Counted from the stretch's first letter, positions 9,307 to 19,350 are shown. The stretch: 64,000 nt of DNA from Sphingobacteriales bacterium 16-39-50 (GCA_002257025.1 NCHA01000002.1:237074-301073), one strand, 5' to 3'. Made by a program: numbers and translations. The notes: generated by a model from the sequence alone, not told the origin.

Positions 9307-9845
9307 TATTTCCAACCATTTGTTTCTTTTGTCTCAGTAATATGGGCAAGATGGTGCTTTCCATGCCATACATACATACTCAAAACAGAGCTTAAAACAT
9401 AATCCTTTTCCTGTGCAGGATGATAATATTTCCTGAGAAAATCCTCGGGCTTCAGGGTCCTCAAAAACGCCACCCATCTTCTGTGTAAGCTATCGAGCAA
9501 ATCAAGAGAATCCTTCACAGGCCCATATTTAGCCTCTTTACATTCGGCCCACAGGCCCTCCTCATAAGGTTTTATAATTGGAGTATCTTCAGTTATTGCA
9601 AGCTTGAATCGCATGTAGGCATTTAAATGACTATCAGGCAGATGGTGAACCACCTGTCTCAATGTCCAACCTCCTTCCCTGTAAGGGGTGTCTAATTGTT
9701 CATCTGTTAAGCCCGCCACCGCAGACCTTATTTTGCCTGGCAATGCCTCTATCTGATCGATCAACATTGGATAATCTTCTTCCTGAATTGGTTCAATTTT
9801 AAATTTCCCAATCGGAAACCTCAGTTTTTCTAAATCAATGCTCAT
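9306..9845 (-). CDS. YfiT-like DinB-fold putative thiol-S-transferase
   Basis: A 179-residue four-helix-bundle protein of the DinB/YfiT family, whose studied members are metal-dependent bacillithiol S-transferases. The ATG at 9845 (MSIDLEKLRFPIG) is preferred; an upstream start would add an unconserved tail overlapping the previous gene. Candidate metal ligands are the histidines in VVHHLPDSHLNAY and HGKHHLAHI. It is the last gene of a four-gene operon with amidase, aldehyde dehydrogenase and a related DinB-fold enzyme. Detoxification of an electrophile is a plausible role but inferred. Confidence 0.88.
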   Translation of the reverse strand: MSIDLEKLRFPIGKFKIEPIQEEDYPMLIDQIEALPGKIRSAVAGLTDEQLDTPYREGGWTLRQVVHHLPDSHLNAYMRFKLAITEDTPIIKPYEEGLWAECKEAKYGPVKDSLDLLDSLHRRWVAFLRTLKPEDFLRKYYHPAQEKDYVLSSVLSMYVWHGKHHLAHITETKETNGWK

Positions 9846-9858
9846 ATATTTTTTGATT

Positions 9859-10674
9859 TTATACCATAAATGCAGGCATTGCCAGAGCATGCATACCTAA
9901 TTCCTGATCACCAATCACCTGCCAATACTGTTTAGCCTGATTAATTTCTATTCCCTTTGAGAACAGCATCCACGCTATATTCTGGTCAATATATATTTGA
10001 GATGCAATTTCACCGGGTTCATTACTGAATTCCCATTTAGATCCTTTGCGAACTATTGACCATACTCCTCCTGCCTCACCTACTACCTCCACCCTGATCA
10101 AGGTACCTTCGGGAGATTCAAAACTTCTGTAATGATAAGGCAAAGCCTGCATACATATCTGAAGAAAAGGATTGTACAATTCCCTGTTCATGATAGATTT
10201 TGCCCCTACCGCCTGCCTGATTTGCTGCTGATGATGCCATCTTTCAGTGTACTCGCGGGCGATGTCAAATCGGTTCGTTGAAATATCTTCACCCGCCCAT
10301 GAAACTGGAAAAATGGCTTTTGCATCAGGATCAAGACTTTCAAGATATTGAAGCATCTGAACTTGAGCCATCTTCAATTGTTCCAAAATGATTTCAGGAC
10401 TAACTCTTTTGTAGGCATTCACCCAATCGGCATTCAGGGCATTCAGATAGTTTAGAAGATCCTGATAAGACTTAATTTCAGGAGCTTCAGTTTGGTAAGC
10501 ATCCCTGCCTATAGATAAACGCCTCAGGGCACCGTCCAGTAAATGAGCGGCGATATCCTTTACCTTCCATTGCTTGCATAAAGTATCATTATTCCATTGC
10601 CTCCGGTCAAGTCCGTTCAATACCTCGATGAGGGAGGAATTAAGTACAGGGAACAAGTGCAGTACATCAATCAT
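9859..10674 (-). CDS. Maleylpyruvate-isomerase-like DinB-fold enzyme
   Basis: A 271-residue protein with the N-terminal helical domain of the mycothiol-dependent maleylpyruvate isomerase family (WKVKDIAAHLLDG, with the metal-ligand histidine) and a second histidine region at WHHQQQIRQAVG. Bacteroidota do not make mycothiol, so bacillithiol or no thiol may be used; this is inference. The ATG at 10674 overlaps the dehydrogenase stop by one base (TGATG), indicating coupling; a GTG lies one codon upstream. The next gene starts 13 bp after its stop. Confidence 0.82.
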   Translation of the reverse strand: MIDVLHLFPVLNSSLIEVLNGLDRRQWNNDTLCKQWKVKDIAAHLLDGALRRLSIGRDAYQTEAPEIKSYQDLLNYLNALNADWVNAYKRVSPEIILEQLKMAQVQMLQYLESLDPDAKAIFPVSWAGEDISTNRFDIAREYTERWHHQQQIRQAVGAKSIMNRELYNPFLQICMQALPYHYRSFESPEGTLIRVEVVGEAGGVWSIVRKGSKWEFSNEPGEIASQIYIDQNIAWMLFSKGIEINQAKQYWQVIGDQELGMHALAMPAFMV

Positions 10675-12071
10675 CACATAATCTTTTTAAGCCATTTCAA
10701 TAGATTTTTCTTCTCAGGATATGGAGGATATGCAATTTTACTGAAATCTATTTTAGATTGAAACATAACTGCACGCTCGTGCGAAAAAGCTTTGAATCCG
10801 AAGAATCCATGACAACTGCCTGAACCGTTGTTTCCAATCCCACCAAAGGGAAGGTTAGGATTTGAAATATGAATCACCACATCATTCACACAAGTACCAC
10901 CGGCTGATGTCTGGCTTATTGTATCTCTGATTACATCATTTGAACTCGAAAAAATATATAATGCAAGCGGTTTTAGCATCTGGTTAACAAAATCTATGGC
11001 CTCGTTTACCGATTCATAGGTAATAACAGGAAGCAGGGGGCCAAATATTTCTTCCTGCATGATGGCTGAGGATACAGAAACCTTGCTTAACAAAACCGGT
11101 TCAATCGTTTGATCTTCATCGCTATCAGCACCCCCTTTTATGATCATCGCCCCATCTTCAACGGCTTTATCCCGTAAGGACTTCAATCGCTGATAATGAC
11201 TCTCACTAATGATCTTACCATAGCTGCTTTTATCCAAAGTATTATTCTTATAGAAAAGCTTTTCAATACTTAATGAAGCAAGTCTTAGAAACTCCTGCTC
11301 CTTACTGGAATGAATCAAAACATAATCAGGGGCAATACAAGTCTGCCCTGAATTCATAAACTTACCCCATACAATTTTTTCTGCTGCCTTTTGAAGATCG
11401 GCATCCTCAGTAACGATTGCAGGCGATTTACCCCCAAGTTCAAGGGTTACAGAACTCAGGTACCGGGCTGCGGCGGCCATGATTACCTTACCAATCTTCG
11501 GACTTCCTGTAAAGAAAATATGATCGAAAGGCAATTCCAATAAAGCTTCTGATACCTCAACACCGCCTTCAAAACAAGTTATTTCCCTTGAATCAAAATT
11601 ATCATTAATCAATTTTAACAGAACTGAACTAGTTGCCGGACTTAATTCAGAAGGTTTGAGCATAGCACAATTACCTGCTGCAATCGCAGAAACAAGTGGG
11701 GCAATCAGCAATTGAAAAGGGTAATTCCAGGGGGAAATAATCAAAGACACACCCTTCGGCTCATAAAATATTCTGTTTTTTGTAAAAAGACTGCTCAAGC
11801 CAGCTGATACCCTGCGAGGACTGACCCATTTGGACAGATTTTTTATCGCAAAATCTATTTCAGCATAAACAAAATATACTTCAGTCAGGGCCGCCTCAAA
11901 CTCAGATTTTCGAAGATCATTTTGAAGTGCTTCAAATATAAGCCCCTCATTTTCCTGAATCAGAGACCTGAGCTTTCTTAGCTTTTCCTTTCGTTCTGCT
12001 GCAACCGTACTGCGGAGAAGAATGCTATGAACCTTTTGCAGCTCAAAAATTTCGGTAATACTTTTTTGCAT
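10674..12071 (-). CDS. Aldehyde dehydrogenase (class 3-like)
   Basis: A 465-residue NAD(P)-dependent aldehyde dehydrogenase oxidising an aldehyde to its acid in the cytoplasm. The oxyanion asparagine is Asn115 (SPWNYPF), the general base is Glu211 (LELGGKS) and the nucleophile is Cys245 (NSGQTCIAP). The short length and the FGGIGNNGSGSCHG region fit the fatty-aldehyde or coniferyl-aldehyde type. It starts 33 bp after the amidase stop and overlaps the next gene by one base, so all four leftward genes probably form one transcript. Confidence 0.95.
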   Translation of the reverse strand: MQKSITEIFELQKVHSILLRSTVAAERKEKLRKLRSLIQENEGLIFEALQNDLRKSEFEAALTEVYFVYAEIDFAIKNLSKWVSPRRVSAGLSSLFTKNRIFYEPKGVSLIISPWNYPFQLLIAPLVSAIAAGNCAMLKPSELSPATSSVLLKLINDNFDSREITCFEGGVEVSEALLELPFDHIFFTGSPKIGKVIMAAAARYLSSVTLELGGKSPAIVTEDADLQKAAEKIVWGKFMNSGQTCIAPDYVLIHSSKEQEFLRLASLSIEKLFYKNNTLDKSSYGKIISESHYQRLKSLRDKAVEDGAMIIKGGADSDEDQTIEPVLLSKVSVSSAIMQEEIFGPLLPVITYESVNEAIDFVNQMLKPLALYIFSSSNDVIRDTISQTSAGGTCVNDVVIHISNPNLPFGGIGNNGSGSCHGFFGFKAFSHERAVMFQSKIDFSKIAYPPYPEKKNLLKWLKKIM

Positions 12072-12104
12072 CTGGGTTTTGTTCTGACAGAGATTCAGGG
12101 ATTT

Positions 12105-13778
12105 CTAAAAACTCAATGGGGGGTGATCTTGATGAAAGACCGTAGCTTTTTGATATGCCTGGGCTACCTTCAATAATTTCCCTTCACCAAAAAGCTGTCC
12201 TGTAAAGGTAATGCTACCAGGAAGACCGTTTCTAAACCCATTTGGTAAAACTACACAAGGATGACCACTTAAATTGCTTGCACGTAAATTCATCCCAAAA
12301 GCAGGTGCAACAAACAGATCAATATCTTTCATTTTCTGGTTTAACTGCTCGATCAGCAAGGCTCTTGCCCGATTTGCCTGAATATATTCCACGGCAGGTA
12401 TAAAATGCGCAGAACGAAATCCACTTGGCCAGGCATTTTTTTCCTGTCTTACCAGCAGGTCATCGCGGTTTGAAAGGCTGAGTTCCTGAAATGCTGCACC
12501 CGATTCCGCTGATAAAACAATGAGCATATCATTGTAAGGCAATGCAGGAAGCTCGAAGGGAATCAGTTCGGCACCTAATTGCTTTAATTTTATAAGCGTT
12601 AAACTGTCATTTAATGAGTTAGAGTATTTAAGCTTGAATTCAGATCTGATATAGCCTATACGTGTTCCCTTAAGGCTTGTCCCGACAGGATTAGTATAAT
12701 TAAAGGGAGCCGCAATTGCACTAAGATCCTTTCCATCCACACCTTGAATAGCATTAAATACAATCGCACAATCTTCAACACTTCGGGTGATTGGACCTAA
12801 TTTATCCATGCTCCAGCTCAAAGCCATGGCTCCGTGTTTGCTTATACGGCCAAAACTCGGACGAAGTCCTGTGGTACCACATTCTGTGGATGGCGAAACG
12901 ATAGAACCCAGCGTTTCAGATCCAATAGCAAATGGCAGGCAGCCTGCAGCGACTGCAGAGGCAGAACCAGCAGAAGAACCACTTGATCCGCGCTTTACAT
13001 CCCATGGATTCTTTGTCTTTCCACCGAACCAGACATCACCCATCGCTAATTCACCAAGGGTCATCTTAGCTATTAAAACCGCTCCTGCATTCTCAAGACG
13101 TGTAACAACCGTTGCGTCCATGTCAATTTTCTGATCCTTATAAGCAACTGATCCCCAGGTAGTTTTGTAATCTTTAGTCGCCAGAAGATCTTTGACTCCA
13201 AATGGTATTCCATGCAACAATCCTCTGTATTTCCCGGTCGCTATCTCTGTATCAGCCTTTCTGGCCTGCTTCATCGCGCGCTCTTCAGTTATACTAACCG
13301 CATAAAGCAAGACCGGATCATATTTCTTAACCCGTTCGATAAAAAAGCGTGTCAGTTCAACCGAGCTGATCTGTTTGCTTTGTATCAATCCGGCAAGTTG
13401 AGTAATGGTAAAAAATGCCAGTTTCTCCCTGTCAGCAGGAAGTTTAATATTCTGCTGGGCAGAAACCTTAAAATAATTGGCCTGATCAGGGAAACGATAG
13501 CCGGCTGGAAGGGGATTAAAGTTTAAAGCAGGTGCAACGGAATTAGAAATGCTTAGCTTTCGCAGAGCTGCATAACTTTTTCGCCTTCTTTCCAGATCCT
13601 GAAGCATGGTATCCGCTTCCGCATCACTAAAGTCTAATCCTATTATTTTCTGCGCCTGTTTAATCAGGGCTACAGTGATTTTTTCTTCCTCAAGTTTTTG
13701 GGTGATAAACCCCCCCAGTGTAAAACTTAGGATGCAAAGAATTGTGATGATACTATTTCTACGTAAATGAAGTTTCAT
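12105..13778 (-). CDS. Exported amidase-signature family hydrolase
   Basis: A 557-residue amidase-signature enzyme using a Ser-cisSer-Lys triad. Lys196 lies in GVKDLLATK, the glycine/serine-rich loop spans about 264-279, and the nucleophile is Ser292 in ETLGSIVSP. An N-terminal hydrophobic segment (about residues 10-27) suggests export or membrane anchoring, unlike the cytoplasmic GatA subunit, and about 80 extra residues precede the core. It is the first gene of the operon and divergent from the FAD oxidoreductase. The amide substrate is unknown. Confidence 0.93.
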   Translation of the reverse strand: MKLHLRRNSIITILCILSFTLGGFITQKLEEEKITVALIKQAQKIIGLDFSDAEADTMLQDLERRRKSYAALRKLSISNSVAPALNFNPLPAGYRFPDQANYFKVSAQQNIKLPADREKLAFFTITQLAGLIQSKQISSVELTRFFIERVKKYDPVLLYAVSITEERAMKQARKADTEIATGKYRGLLHGIPFGVKDLLATKDYKTTWGSVAYKDQKIDMDATVVTRLENAGAVLIAKMTLGELAMGDVWFGGKTKNPWDVKRGSSGSSAGSASAVAAGCLPFAIGSETLGSIVSPSTECGTTGLRPSFGRISKHGAMALSWSMDKLGPITRSVEDCAIVFNAIQGVDGKDLSAIAAPFNYTNPVGTSLKGTRIGYIRSEFKLKYSNSLNDSLTLIKLKQLGAELIPFELPALPYNDMLIVLSAESGAAFQELSLSNRDDLLVRQEKNAWPSGFRSAHFIPAVEYIQANRARALLIEQLNQKMKDIDLFVAPAFGMNLRASNLSGHPCVVLPNGFRNGLPGSITFTGQLFGEGKLLKVAQAYQKATVFHQDHPPLSF

Positions 13779-13850
13779 ATTTGCTGATTAATGGATCTGA
13801 ATAAATTTAATGAAAGAAACAGTAAATTAAGCCCTTTGATATTTATAATT

Positions 13851-15107
13851 ATGATCAAACATATTTCTTTATTCTTAATCCTTAGCCTATTTGGTCTTTG
13901 TTTGCAGGCACAAACAATAAAAACAGGAGTACTGGTGGTTGGGAATACGCCTGCAGGTGTTGCTGCAGCTATACAATCTGCACGTTCAGGTGCCAAAACA
14001 ACTTATCTGACTCAATCATTATCTGTAAATCCGGTTTTCGCAGAAGAAGATCTTCAATACTTATGGAATATCAGAAACCATTACTTCTTGAAAGAGCGGA
14101 AAAAAAGCAAAGTAACTGATTCGATCATAGCCACAAAAATCAATCTTCTTAAAGCCACTGATCTGATAAAAAATATTGCGGACACTGTAAAAAACCTAAA
14201 TCTCAACCACAATAATGTTATAGATGAGATAACAAAAGACGGGAAAGGCTGGGAAGTGAGGCTTAAGGGTGGGCAAAAGATTAAGACAGATGTGATTGTG
14301 GATGCAACTGATAAACTCTCTTTAGCGTCTTTACTCAGAATAGACATGAAAAAGGCAGTGTCCATACCGGTAAAAAATGAAAATCCATTCGATAGTAAGT
14401 TAATCAGAAGCGGAATGGCAACAGGGTACCTGGAACTGGCTAACAATGAACGCTCAATTGCTTCAATCCCTCCGTCGGCCTTAATTCCGGCAGGTTTTGA
14501 AAATTTTATTGTCGTCCCCAAGCAGATCGGACAAGTTAAACCCGAAAGAATGGGGCTGGGTCAGGCTGCAGGAACTATTGCGGCTTATTGTGCATTTTTT
14601 AAAACTACTACTAAAACCATCAATATCAGGGTAGTACAAGGCGAATTACTCGCATTTGATGCTGTACTGATACCTTATTCTGATATTGACCAGAAAGACC
14701 CTAATTTTAAAGCCTTTCAGCAATTAGGACTCAGCGGGCTGATGAAATCAACAATGGTGAAAGATGGAAATATTAATAAAATTAAATTTGATACTGCCGG
14801 AACCCTAACTTCAGAAGAATTAAGGGCACCAATGAAAGAATTTTATACAAGAAGTCAGATCTGGTTTGCCGATAATAAGGCAGATACATTAACGATCGGG
14901 GATGCCATTAGCCTGTTTATGTTCACAGCTACAAGGGGTGAGGAATTGAAAAAGGAAATAGAGGAAGGCTGGAAAGTGAGTTTCAAATTCAATAGTAAAT
15001 TTGATCTCAAGCGGAATATCAGTAGAAAAGAATTCGGAATTCTTGCCGACCGCTATCTTCAGCCATTTAATGTCAGAGTGGATCTGGCAGGAAATTTAAT
15101 GCGCTGA
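13851..15107 (+). CDS. Exported FAD-dependent oxidoreductase-like protein
   Basis: A 418-residue protein with a signal peptide (MIKHISLFLILSLFGLCLQAQ) followed by a nucleotide-binding strand-loop-helix (VLVVGNTPAGVAAAIQSA). A second flavin-family motif, MGLGQAAGTIAA, is seen at about residues 230-245, as in the FAD_oxidored group that includes putative xanthan lyases. It is shorter than most members and the first glycine motif is imperfect, so catalytic competence is uncertain. The ATG at 13851 is chosen because it begins the signal peptide. The secreted DinB gene follows 25 bp later. Confidence 0.78.
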   Translation: MIKHISLFLILSLFGLCLQAQTIKTGVLVVGNTPAGVAAAIQSARSGAKTTYLTQSLSVNPVFAEEDLQYLWNIRNHYFLKERKKSKVTDSIIATKINLLKATDLIKNIADTVKNLNLNHNNVIDEITKDGKGWEVRLKGGQKIKTDVIVDATDKLSLASLLRIDMKKAVSIPVKNENPFDSKLIRSGMATGYLELANNERSIASIPPSALIPAGFENFIVVPKQIGQVKPERMGLGQAAGTIAAYCAFFKTTTKTINIRVVQGELLAFDAVLIPYSDIDQKDPNFKAFQQLGLSGLMKSTMVKDGNINKIKFDTAGTLTSEELRAPMKEFYTRSQIWFADNKADTLTIGDAISLFMFTATRGEELKKEIEEGWKVSFKFNSKFDLKRNISRKEFGILADRYLQPFNVRVDLAGNLMR

Positions 15108-15132
15108 TTTAATTAATTTAATTGTGGAAATA

Positions 15133-15678
15133 ATGAAAAATTTGAGATCAATATTGACAATTTGTGGCTTACTGATGTTGAGCAATTCCATTATTGCACA
15201 GGGTTTGAACAATGAAGTAGTTAAAGCAAACATGATTGTTGACTGGGAAAGGGCAAAACTCTATACCAGAGAATATCTGGATGCTATGCCTGAAGATGGC
15301 ATTAATTTTAAACCCATCCCCGACCTCCGCAGTTTTGCAGAGCAAATGCTGCATATGTCACAGGGAACTATTGGATTAATCTCTAGTGGTACAGGGGCAA
15401 ATCCGATTTACCAGGGAAAAGTACTCGAAAAGGCAGATGAATTCAAGAATAAAGCCGCACTGACAAAAGTGGTAATGGAATGTTATGATTATGCTATTCA
15501 GTCGATAAGAAACATGGATGCCTCAAAAATGGATAGTCTGATTAAAAGAGGGAATTATGAAACCGACCAGTTTGGCTGGCTTAATAAAGCATTTGAGCAT
15601 CAAACCCATCATCGCGCCCAGACAACAATATATCTTCGTTTGAAGGGGATCAAACCACCGAATGAAAAACTATTTTAA
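15133..15678 (+). CDS. Secreted DinB-family protein
   Basis: A 181-residue protein with a signal peptide (about residues 1-23, ending SIIAQ) and a DinB-type four-helix bundle. Candidate metal-ligand histidines are in AEQMLHMSQG and FEHQTHHRAQTTIYLR. Periplasmic DinB proteins are common in Bacteroidota and have no firmly assigned reaction. The ATG at 15133 is preferred over a GTG nine bases upstream. It is downstream of the exported FAD protein and overlaps the converging EcsC gene by nine bases. Confidence 0.88.
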   Translation: MKNLRSILTICGLLMLSNSIIAQGLNNEVVKANMIVDWERAKLYTREYLDAMPEDGINFKPIPDLRSFAEQMLHMSQGTIGLISSGTGANPIYQGKVLEKADEFKNKAALTKVVMECYDYAIQSIRNMDASKMDSLIKRGNYETDQFGWLNKAFEHQTHHRAQTTIYLRLKGIKPPNEKLF

Positions 15679-16434
15679 CCGGATATTGCGCTTTTTGCCT
15701 TGATCTATAATTTTAAGCGGACTAATTTTCCTCATGCGATAGCAATTAATTGCTGTTTCACCCAACTTTTCAATCAGTTTATAATTCACTATCGCCCCTA
15801 CAGCGGCTCCAATAAGGGGAATGAGCTGTGCCATTTTTGCCAGGTCAATATAATCGCGATATTCCTGTTGAAAAGTTCGCCAATCGAACTGATCAACATC
15901 CTCAGGCAGGGAAGCGATGTAAGAGTTCCAGTCTGAAATTTGATGGAAAACCTTATGCCTGCCCTGCTGACTCGAAAATGCCAGCTGGAAAATATACAAT
16001 ATGTAAAGGCGCTCCCTATAATCTTTGACATCATATCCGTAAAGGGCAGCTATATCAAAAAGCAGTTTCATCTTAATTCCGATCAAAATCGGAAATTCTG
16101 CAAGGCCAAGTAAAAAGCCACCTGCTCCGGTCACTGCACCTTCTGCAGAAGCTGTTTTCCTGTAAAATTGTATTCTCTCCTTGACAAATGCCTCTCTAAG
16201 CTGCAATGAACTATCTTCCCTCGGTTCTTTGGTGACATATTTAGCACCAAAAAGTACAGCTTTGACCATCTTTTCGATGGCTACAGTGATCGCATTATGC
16301 ACTTTCTCAGGAATCAGTTTGTTCAAACGGTTCTGAATCCCTTTCGAAGCAAGATCAAAAAAGCCGGGCTTCTTCAGGATCTTCTTTTTCCAGAGTTCGA
16401 GTTCTTTATAGGCCTGTTCTTCGTATGGGAGCAT
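15670..16434 (-). CDS. EcsC family protein
   Basis: A 254-residue protein matching the EcsC family, with the characteristic helical N-terminus (YEEQAYKELELWKKK) and central glycine-rich hydrophobic segments (AVTGAGGFLLGLAEFPILIGIKMKLL and, later, LIPLIGAAVGAIVNY) that probably insert into or lie on the membrane. Bacillus EcsC sits in an ABC transporter operon, but isolated homologues like this one have no known function. It is divergent from the first M14 peptidase gene and its 3' end overlaps the secreted DinB gene. Confidence 0.88.
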   Translation of the reverse strand: MLPYEEQAYKELELWKKKILKKPGFFDLASKGIQNRLNKLIPEKVHNAITVAIEKMVKAVLFGAKYVTKEPREDSSLQLREAFVKERIQFYRKTASAEGAVTGAGGFLLGLAEFPILIGIKMKLLFDIAALYGYDVKDYRERLYILYIFQLAFSSQQGRHKVFHQISDWNSYIASLPEDVDQFDWRTFQQEYRDYIDLAKMAQLIPLIGAAVGAIVNYKLIEKLGETAINCYRMRKISPLKIIDQGKKRNIRLK

Positions 16435-16450
16435 AATAATTTAGTCCCAT

Positions 16451-16472
16451 GTGAAAAATGGGCCATTTTCAC
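16451..16472. promoter_or_regulatory. Imperfect 22-bp palindrome in the EcsC/M14 divergent gap
   Basis: Arms GTGAAAAATGG and CCATTTTCAC pair except for one bulged A. The position between two divergent genes would suit an operator. The family of any regulator is unknown. Confidence 0.3.
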
Positions 16473-16554
16473 AAGATACCGAATAATAATTTCAGAATAC
16501 CTGAATTTGTTCGTATTCGTATTACTCTTAACTTGCCTTTTCAAACCAATTATT

Positions 16555-19269
16555 ATGCGTAAGTTTTCTTTACTCTTTGCCTGCATATTTCTGCTCAATA
16601 ATTTATTTGCACAAATATCCCCAAAAGAACATTTCGGTTTCACAATCGGGGATGATTATCAATTAGCCAACTTCAGCCAGACAGCAGACTATTTCAAAAA
16701 GCTTTCTGAACAATCTGACAGAGTGAAACTTCTGGGTATTGGTATGACTGAAGAAGGTAGAACACAACCCATGCTGATTGTTTCTTCTCCCGAAAATTTA
16801 AAAAATCTGGAACAATACAAAGAAATCTCCCAAAAACTTGCCAGAGCAGAAGATTTATCTGAATCTGAGGCAAGGGCACTTGCAGAAAAAGGCAAAGCAA
16901 TAGTCTGGATTGACGGAGGATTGCACGCTACTGAAACTCTGGGAATCCATCAGCTCATCGAAACCTTATGGAATCTGGTAAGCCGAAAAGATGCTGAGAC
17001 CATTCGCATTCTTGACAATACAATTATTTTAATGACGCATGCCAACCCGGATGGCCACGAACTGGTCAGCGACTGGTACATGCGTGAAGAAAAGCCCGAG
17101 AACCGTTCCCTGCAAAATTTACCACGTTTGTATGAGAAATATGCAGGTCACGATAATAACCGGGACTTTTTTATGATGAATCTGAAGGAAACACAAAATA
17201 TGAGCAGGCAATTATTTGTAGACTGGCTGCCTCAGATTATGTATAACCACCATCAGCGGGGACCTGAGGGATCTGTTGTTGCGGGCGCACCCTATCGCGA
17301 TCCTTTCAATTATGTTTTTGATCCAATTCTGATGACCAGCCTGGATGCTCTTGGTGCAGCTATGAACTCAAGACTTAATGTTGAGAACAAACCAGGCTAT
17401 ACCCAAAAATATGGTTCCGTATTTTCAACCTGGTATAACGGAGGTCTGCGTACTACCACATACTTCCATAATATTATCGGATTACTGACAGAAACCATTG
17501 GCGGACCAACACCTTCAGAGATATCCCTCGTTCCGCAACGATTGATTCCAAATGGTGGAACAACCTTTCCGGTTACCCCTCAAAAATGGCATTTCCGACA
17601 GTCTATAGATTACTCAGTTTCGTTAAACTATGCGGTTCTGAATTATGCCGTACGTTATCGTGATGAATTATTGTTTAATATTTACCGGATGGGTAAAAAT
17701 TCCATTGAACGCGGAAGTAAAGATACCTGGGGACTTTCTCCAAATAAGGTAGAAGCTATCAATCAGGCGTACCTTAAGGATCAGCCAGGAGCAAAAATTG
17801 CTAATCAGCAAATCCTGCCGAAAAAGTACTTTGATACGGTAATGAATAATCCCGCAAACCGGGATGCAAGAGGATATATTATTCCCTCTGATCAGGCTGA
17901 TTTCCAGACTGCTGTAAAATTTGTAAATGCATTGATCCGTTCCGGCATTTTAGTTCATAAAGCAACAAGTGATTTTAATGTGGCAGGAAAAAACTATCCA
18001 AAAGGTTCCTTTATAATTAAAACCAATCAGGCTTTCAGGCCGCATGTGCTGGATATGTTTGAGCCACAGGATCATCCCAATGATTTTAAATACGAAGGAG
18101 GCCCTCCGGTTGCTCCCTATGATGCTGCAGGCTGGACTCTCGCTTATATGATGCATGTGCAATTCGACCGCCTTCAGGATGATTTTAATGGTCCATTTGA
18201 ACGTATTCCATATGGCGAACTTCAAAAGCATCAATCCGGAATACTCGCTTCTGCCAAATCTTACCTGATTAATGCTGAATCTAATAATGCATTTATTGCG
18301 GTAAATGAAGTATTAAAAGCCGGAGAAAAAGCATACCGGATAAAGACCGGGGATGAGCGCGGGGATTTTTATATTCCCGGAAATCCCAAAACAAGAAATT
18401 TACTGCACAAAGTAAAAAGTGATGCAGGATTGGAGATAAGAGAAAGTTCAAAAGTGCCTGAAAATCTGACCAGACTTTCAGAACTACGGATCGGGCTTTG
18501 GGATACCTATGGTGGCTCTATGTCTTCGGGATGGGTGCGTTTATTAATGGAGCAATTCAACTTTAAGGTTTCATTGGTTTATGCGAAGGATATTGAAGCC
18601 GGTAATCTGAATGAAAAATACGATGTGCTCATATTTGTCCCGGGGGCAATACCCGCAATTTCAGGAAGAACTGGCAGAGGAAACTCTTTAAACACCGGCC
18701 CTGATCCTGAGACAATTCTATCAGAATTCAGAGGACAATTAGGCAGGATTAATGAAGATAAATCAATCCCTGAATTAAAAAAATTCATAGAACTGGGCAG
18801 CAAAGTGGTGAGCATTGGAAGCAGTACAAATCTGGCCTACCACCTTAATCTTCCGGTAAGAAATGCAATTGTAGAGCTGGGTGCAAATGGAATAGAACGA
18901 AGCCTGCCTGCCGAAAAATATTATATTCCAGGGAGTATTCTGAGTGCTGATACCGACAATAAAATTCCTGCAGCCTGGGGTATGCCTGCTAAATCGGATA
19001 TCTATTTTGACAGGAGTCCGGTATTCAAAATCTCAACAGAAGCAATTGCCAGTGGAAAAGTTAAGCCCATCTTATGGTTTTCAAATCCGGCATCATTGCG
19101 AAGCGGCTGGGCCTGGGGTCAGGCATACCTGCGCGATGGAGTAACTGCATTCGAGGCAGAGGTTGGCAAGGGTAAACTCTATGCCTTTGGTCCTGAAATT
19201 ACATTCAGGGCTCAAACGCATGGAACATTTAAATTGCTGTTTAATCAGCTTTATGGGCATTCTGAATAG
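16555..19269 (+). CDS. Secreted M14-family zinc carboxypeptidase (904 aa)
   Basis: A large exported metallopeptidase. The ATG at 16555 opens the signal peptide MRKFSLLFACIFLLNNLFAQ; the reading frame continues upstream but only over the opposite-strand EcsC gene. The M14 zinc site is intact: His124 and Glu127 (LHATE), a third ligand at His232 or His233 (MYNHHQRG), the NNRDF substrate motif, and catalytic Glu313 (LLTETIG). About 500 further residues form a C-terminal region with a glutamine-amidotransferase-like fold segment (RIGLWDTYGG, VLIFVPGAIP). It opens the peptidase cluster. Confidence 0.93.
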   Translation: MRKFSLLFACIFLLNNLFAQISPKEHFGFTIGDDYQLANFSQTADYFKKLSEQSDRVKLLGIGMTEEGRTQPMLIVSSPENLKNLEQYKEISQKLARAEDLSESEARALAEKGKAIVWIDGGLHATETLGIHQLIETLWNLVSRKDAETIRILDNTIILMTHANPDGHELVSDWYMREEKPENRSLQNLPRLYEKYAGHDNNRDFFMMNLKETQNMSRQLFVDWLPQIMYNHHQRGPEGSVVAGAPYRDPFNYVFDPILMTSLDALGAAMNSRLNVENKPGYTQKYGSVFSTWYNGGLRTTTYFHNIIGLLTETIGGPTPSEISLVPQRLIPNGGTTFPVTPQKWHFRQSIDYSVSLNYAVLNYAVRYRDELLFNIYRMGKNSIERGSKDTWGLSPNKVEAINQAYLKDQPGAKIANQQILPKKYFDTVMNNPANRDARGYIIPSDQADFQTAVKFVNALIRSGILVHKATSDFNVAGKNYPKGSFIIKTNQAFRPHVLDMFEPQDHPNDFKYEGGPPVAPYDAAGWTLAYMMHVQFDRLQDDFNGPFERIPYGELQKHQSGILASAKSYLINAESNNAFIAVNEVLKAGEKAYRIKTGDERGDFYIPGNPKTRNLLHKVKSDAGLEIRESSKVPENLTRLSELRIGLWDTYGGSMSSGWVRLLMEQFNFKVSLVYAKDIEAGNLNEKYDVLIFVPGAIPAISGRTGRGNSLNTGPDPETILSEFRGQLGRINEDKSIPELKKFIELGSKVVSIGSSTNLAYHLNLPVRNAIVELGANGIERSLPAEKYYIPGSILSADTDNKIPAAWGMPAKSDIYFDRSPVFKISTEAIASGKVKPILWFSNPASLRSGWAWGQAYLRDGVTAFEAEVGKGKLYAFGPEITFRAQTHGTFKLLFNQLYGHSE

Positions 19270-19323
19270 CACACTCATCTAAAATCTCAAAAAAGCCCGG
19301 AATTAAATTATTTATGTATTTTC

Positions 19324-19343
19324 ATCGGTTGAAACTAACCGAT
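19324..19343 (+). promoter_or_regulatory. Hairpin seven bases before the second M14 start codon
   Basis: A 7-bp perfect stem (ATCGGTT and AACCGAT) with a 6-nt loop lies immediately upstream of the ATG at 19351, where a ribosome binding site would normally be. It could affect translation of the M14-like gene. Confidence 0.35.
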
Positions 19344-19350
19344 TTCTTTC

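Noticed and set aside
16297..16554. N-terminal extension of the first M14 gene
   Set aside because: The signal peptide begins at 16555; the upstream frame lies over the opposite-strand EcsC gene.
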